Below, piece after piece: positions 13,394-14,772 of a DNA stretch of 14,772 nt (position 1 is its first letter; each line of letters starts with the position of its first letter). The stretch is from contig JAUQYA010000006.1 in assembly GCA_030837785.1 (NCBI GenBank), positions 1-14,772 on the forward strand, in the 5' to 3' direction. This DNA comes from Albidovulum sp. GTDB lineage: Bacteria; Pseudomonadota; Alphaproteobacteria; Rhodobacterales; Rhodobacteraceae. The position numbers and the translations under genes are program-made. Below the pieces are notes generated by a model. It worked only from the letters and a program-made list of their open reading frames with translations, made no database searches and was not told the DNA's origin.

Positions 13394-14506
13394 ATGTTGC
13401 AGGCGGGGCCGGTCTGGGCGCTCGGCACGATGTCGGGAACGTCGCTCGACGGCGTCGATGCCGCGCTCCTTCACACCGACGGCGAGCGCATCCTTGCCTT
13501 CGGCGGTACCGCCTATCGCCCCTATTCGGCCGCGCAACGCGAGACGATCCGCGCCGCGCTCGGCCGCTGGCCGGGAGAGCCGGGCGTGGCCGAAGCCGCC
13601 GAGGTGGTGGAGACGGCCCATGCCACGGTGATGGCGCCGCTTGCCGCCCGGGCCGGGATCGCGGGCTTCCACGGCCAGACGCTCGCCCATGATCCCGCGG
13701 GCGGGCGCACCCACCAGGCGGGCGACGGGCAGGTGCTGGCCGAGGTGCTCGGCCTGCCGGTGGTCTGGGACTTCCGTTCGGCCGACATGCGGCTCGGGGG
13801 GCAGGGGGCGCCGCTCGCCCCCTTCTTCCATTTCGCCTGCGCCCGCTGGATCGGGGCGGAGGCGCCGGTGGCCTTCCTCAACCTCGGCGGCGTCGGCAAC
13901 CTGACCTGGGTGGACCCGCGCGCCCCCGCGCCCGAAAGCCCCGGCGCCTGCCTCGCCTTCGACACCGGCCCCGCGAATGCGCCGGTGAACGATCTGATGC
14001 AGGCGCGGCTCGGCCGCGACCGGGACGAGGGCGGCGCGCTCGCGGCCGCGGGCGACCCCGACGACGGCATCGTCGGCCGTTTCCTCCGCCACCCGTATTT
14101 CTTCCGGATGCCGCCGAAGTCGCTCGACCGCAACGATTTCGCCTCGCTCCTCGACGACGTGGCAGGGCTCGGCGACGCCGACGCGGCGGCGACCCTCACC
14201 GCCGCCGCCGCCGCCGCGGTGGCGAGCGGGGCCGAGCATTTCCCCGCACCGGTCTCGCGCCTGCTGGTGACCGGGGGCGGGCGGCACAACGCGACGCTGA
14301 TGGCGATGATCGCGGCGCTGATCGACTGCCCGGTGGAACCGGTGGAGGCGGCGGGCCTTGATGGCGACATGCTCGAGGCGCAGGCCTTTGCCCATCTGGC
14401 GGTGCGTGTGGCGCGGGGGCTCGCGACCTCGTGCACCGGCACCACCGGCGTGGCGGCGGCAGTGGGCGGCGGCAAGATCAGCCGGCCGAAGCGGCGCCAG
14501 GGGTAA
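13394..14506 (+). CDS. anmK: Anhydro-N-acetylmuramic acid kinase
   Basis: AnmK phosphorylates and hydrates 1,6-anhydro-MurNAc to MurNAc 6-phosphate in cell-wall recycling. The 370-aa length is standard. The ATP-binding motif GTMSGTSLDGVD is at 11-22. Also visible are GFHGQTLAHDP in the first domain, LNLGGVGNLTWV and AFDTGPANAPVNDL at mid-protein, and LLVTGGGRHNATLM near the C-terminal domain. The start ATG at 13394 follows a GGGGGG run (about 13384-13389) that can serve as ribosome site. The gene is divergent from tyrS. Its last 29 bases overlap the 3' end of the converging rarD-like gene. Alternating GCC/GCG runs around 14200-14220 encode a poly-Ala stretch in the protein. Confidence 0.96.
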   Translation: MLQAGPVWALGTMSGTSLDGVDAALLHTDGERILAFGGTAYRPYSAAQRETIRAALGRWPGEPGVAEAAEVVETAHATVMAPLAARAGIAGFHGQTLAHDPAGGRTHQAGDGQVLAEVLGLPVVWDFRSADMRLGGQGAPLAPFFHFACARWIGAEAPVAFLNLGGVGNLTWVDPRAPAPESPGACLAFDTGPANAPVNDLMQARLGRDRDEGGALAAAGDPDDGIVGRFLRHPYFFRMPPKSLDRNDFASLLDDVAGLGDADAAATLTAAAAAAVASGAEHFPAPVSRLLVTGGGRHNATLMAMIAALIDCPVEPVEAAGLDGDMLEAQAFAHLAVRVARGLATSCTGTTGVAAAVGGGKISRPKRRQG

Positions 14507-14772
14507 CCTGTCGGTTCGCGCGCTTCGCCTGCCGGATCATCGCGAAGGTGTAAAGCACAAGCGCCGCCCAGATCAGCGGGAAGGCGATCGCCTGGGCCCG
14601 GCCGAACGGCTCGCCGAAGATGAAGACCGCAATCAGGAAGATCATCGTCGGCGCGATGTACTGCATGATCGCGATGGTCGAAAGCGTCAGCCGCTTGGCC
14701 GCGTTGGCATAGAGGATCAGCGGCACCGCGGTGACGGCGCCGCAGCCCAGCAGCATCGCGGTGTCGAAGGGA
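14478..14772 (-). CDS. rarD: RarD-like EamA-family transporter, C-terminal part (runs off window)
   Basis: The last 98 or so residues of a membrane protein are present. The frame continues past the edge as PFDTAMLLGCGAVTAVPLIL, followed by YANAAKRLTLSTIAIMQYIAPTMIFLIAVFIFGEPF and a final helix before a basic cytoplasmic end (RQAKRANRQV). This is the characteristic C-terminal region of RarD (EamA superfamily, about 300 aa in full, ten helices). The substrate is uncertain, since the chloramphenicol-sensitivity label is historical. The ATG at 14756 is internal, not the start. The stop at 14478 lies inside the end of anmK, a convergent 29-bp overlap. Confidence 0.9.
   Translation of the reverse strand, partial: PFDTAMLLGCGAVTAVPLILYANAAKRLTLSTIAIMQYIAPTMIFLIAVFIFGEPFGRAQAIAFPLIWAALVLYTFAMIRQAKRANRQVTPGAASAG

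Noticed and set aside
12381..13631. 416-codon plus-strand frame opposite tyrS
   Set aside because: Antisense shadow of tyrS; it runs into anmK in the wrong frame.
13313..14395. 360-codon reverse-strand frame opposite anmK
   Set aside because: Antisense shadow with typical GC-rich repeat composition; AnmK motifs on the plus strand are unambiguous.

Overview
The window looks like chromosomal DNA of a high-GC alphaproteobacterium, most likely of the Rhodobacteraceae. The grounds are strong G/C third-codon bias, an E1-beta pyruvate dehydrogenase subunit carrying its own lipoyl domain, an ftsB-pdhA-pdhB-pdhC order, and close resemblance of CysE, Pgk, TyrS and AnmK to proteins I know from that family. 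No search was run; names rest on recognised motifs and remembered families.

Layout. (1) 1-120: end of an IS5-type insertion sequence, with the first 20 codons of its transposase running off the left edge. (2) 145-1330: a 100-aa conserved hypothetical and cysE, both rightward, ending at a strong hairpin terminator. (3) 1397-8786: a long leftward block of central carbon metabolism, in transcription order pgk, an SDR oxidoreductase, class I fba, ftsB, pdhA, pdhB, pdhC. The pdh genes form a tight operon behind a short AT-rich promoter that contains a 16-bp near-palindrome. (4) 8935-10048: two overlapping rightward cyclophilin genes, the first cytoplasmic and the second exported. (5) 10118-11762: a leftward three-gene operon joined by two ATGA stop/start overlaps. 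It encodes a small secreted His-rich protein, an exported type-1 copper protein and an ECF sigma factor, with no anti-sigma factor beside it. (6) 11763-12065: about 300 bp without an ordinary gene, holding a candidate promoter, a GC hairpin and a tiny Cys-rich frame with an in-frame TGA. (7) 12066-14772: tyrS (leftward), anmK (rightward, divergent from tyrS) and the 3' part of a rarD-like transporter gene (leftward), which overlaps the end of anmK by 29 bp.

How the parts fit. Fba and Pgk serve triose and hexose phosphate interconversion, and PdhABC feeds pyruvate carbon into acetyl-CoA; the E3 subunit is not in the window. CysE makes O-acetylserine for cysteine synthesis, and AnmK recycles cell-wall anhydro-MurNAc. 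Most of the window is ordinary housekeeping sequence. The part most likely to hide undescribed biology is the sigma/cupredoxin/secreted-protein operon: it looks like a cell-envelope redox or copper response unit whose sensing partner is not apparent. No tRNA, rRNA or CRISPR array was seen.
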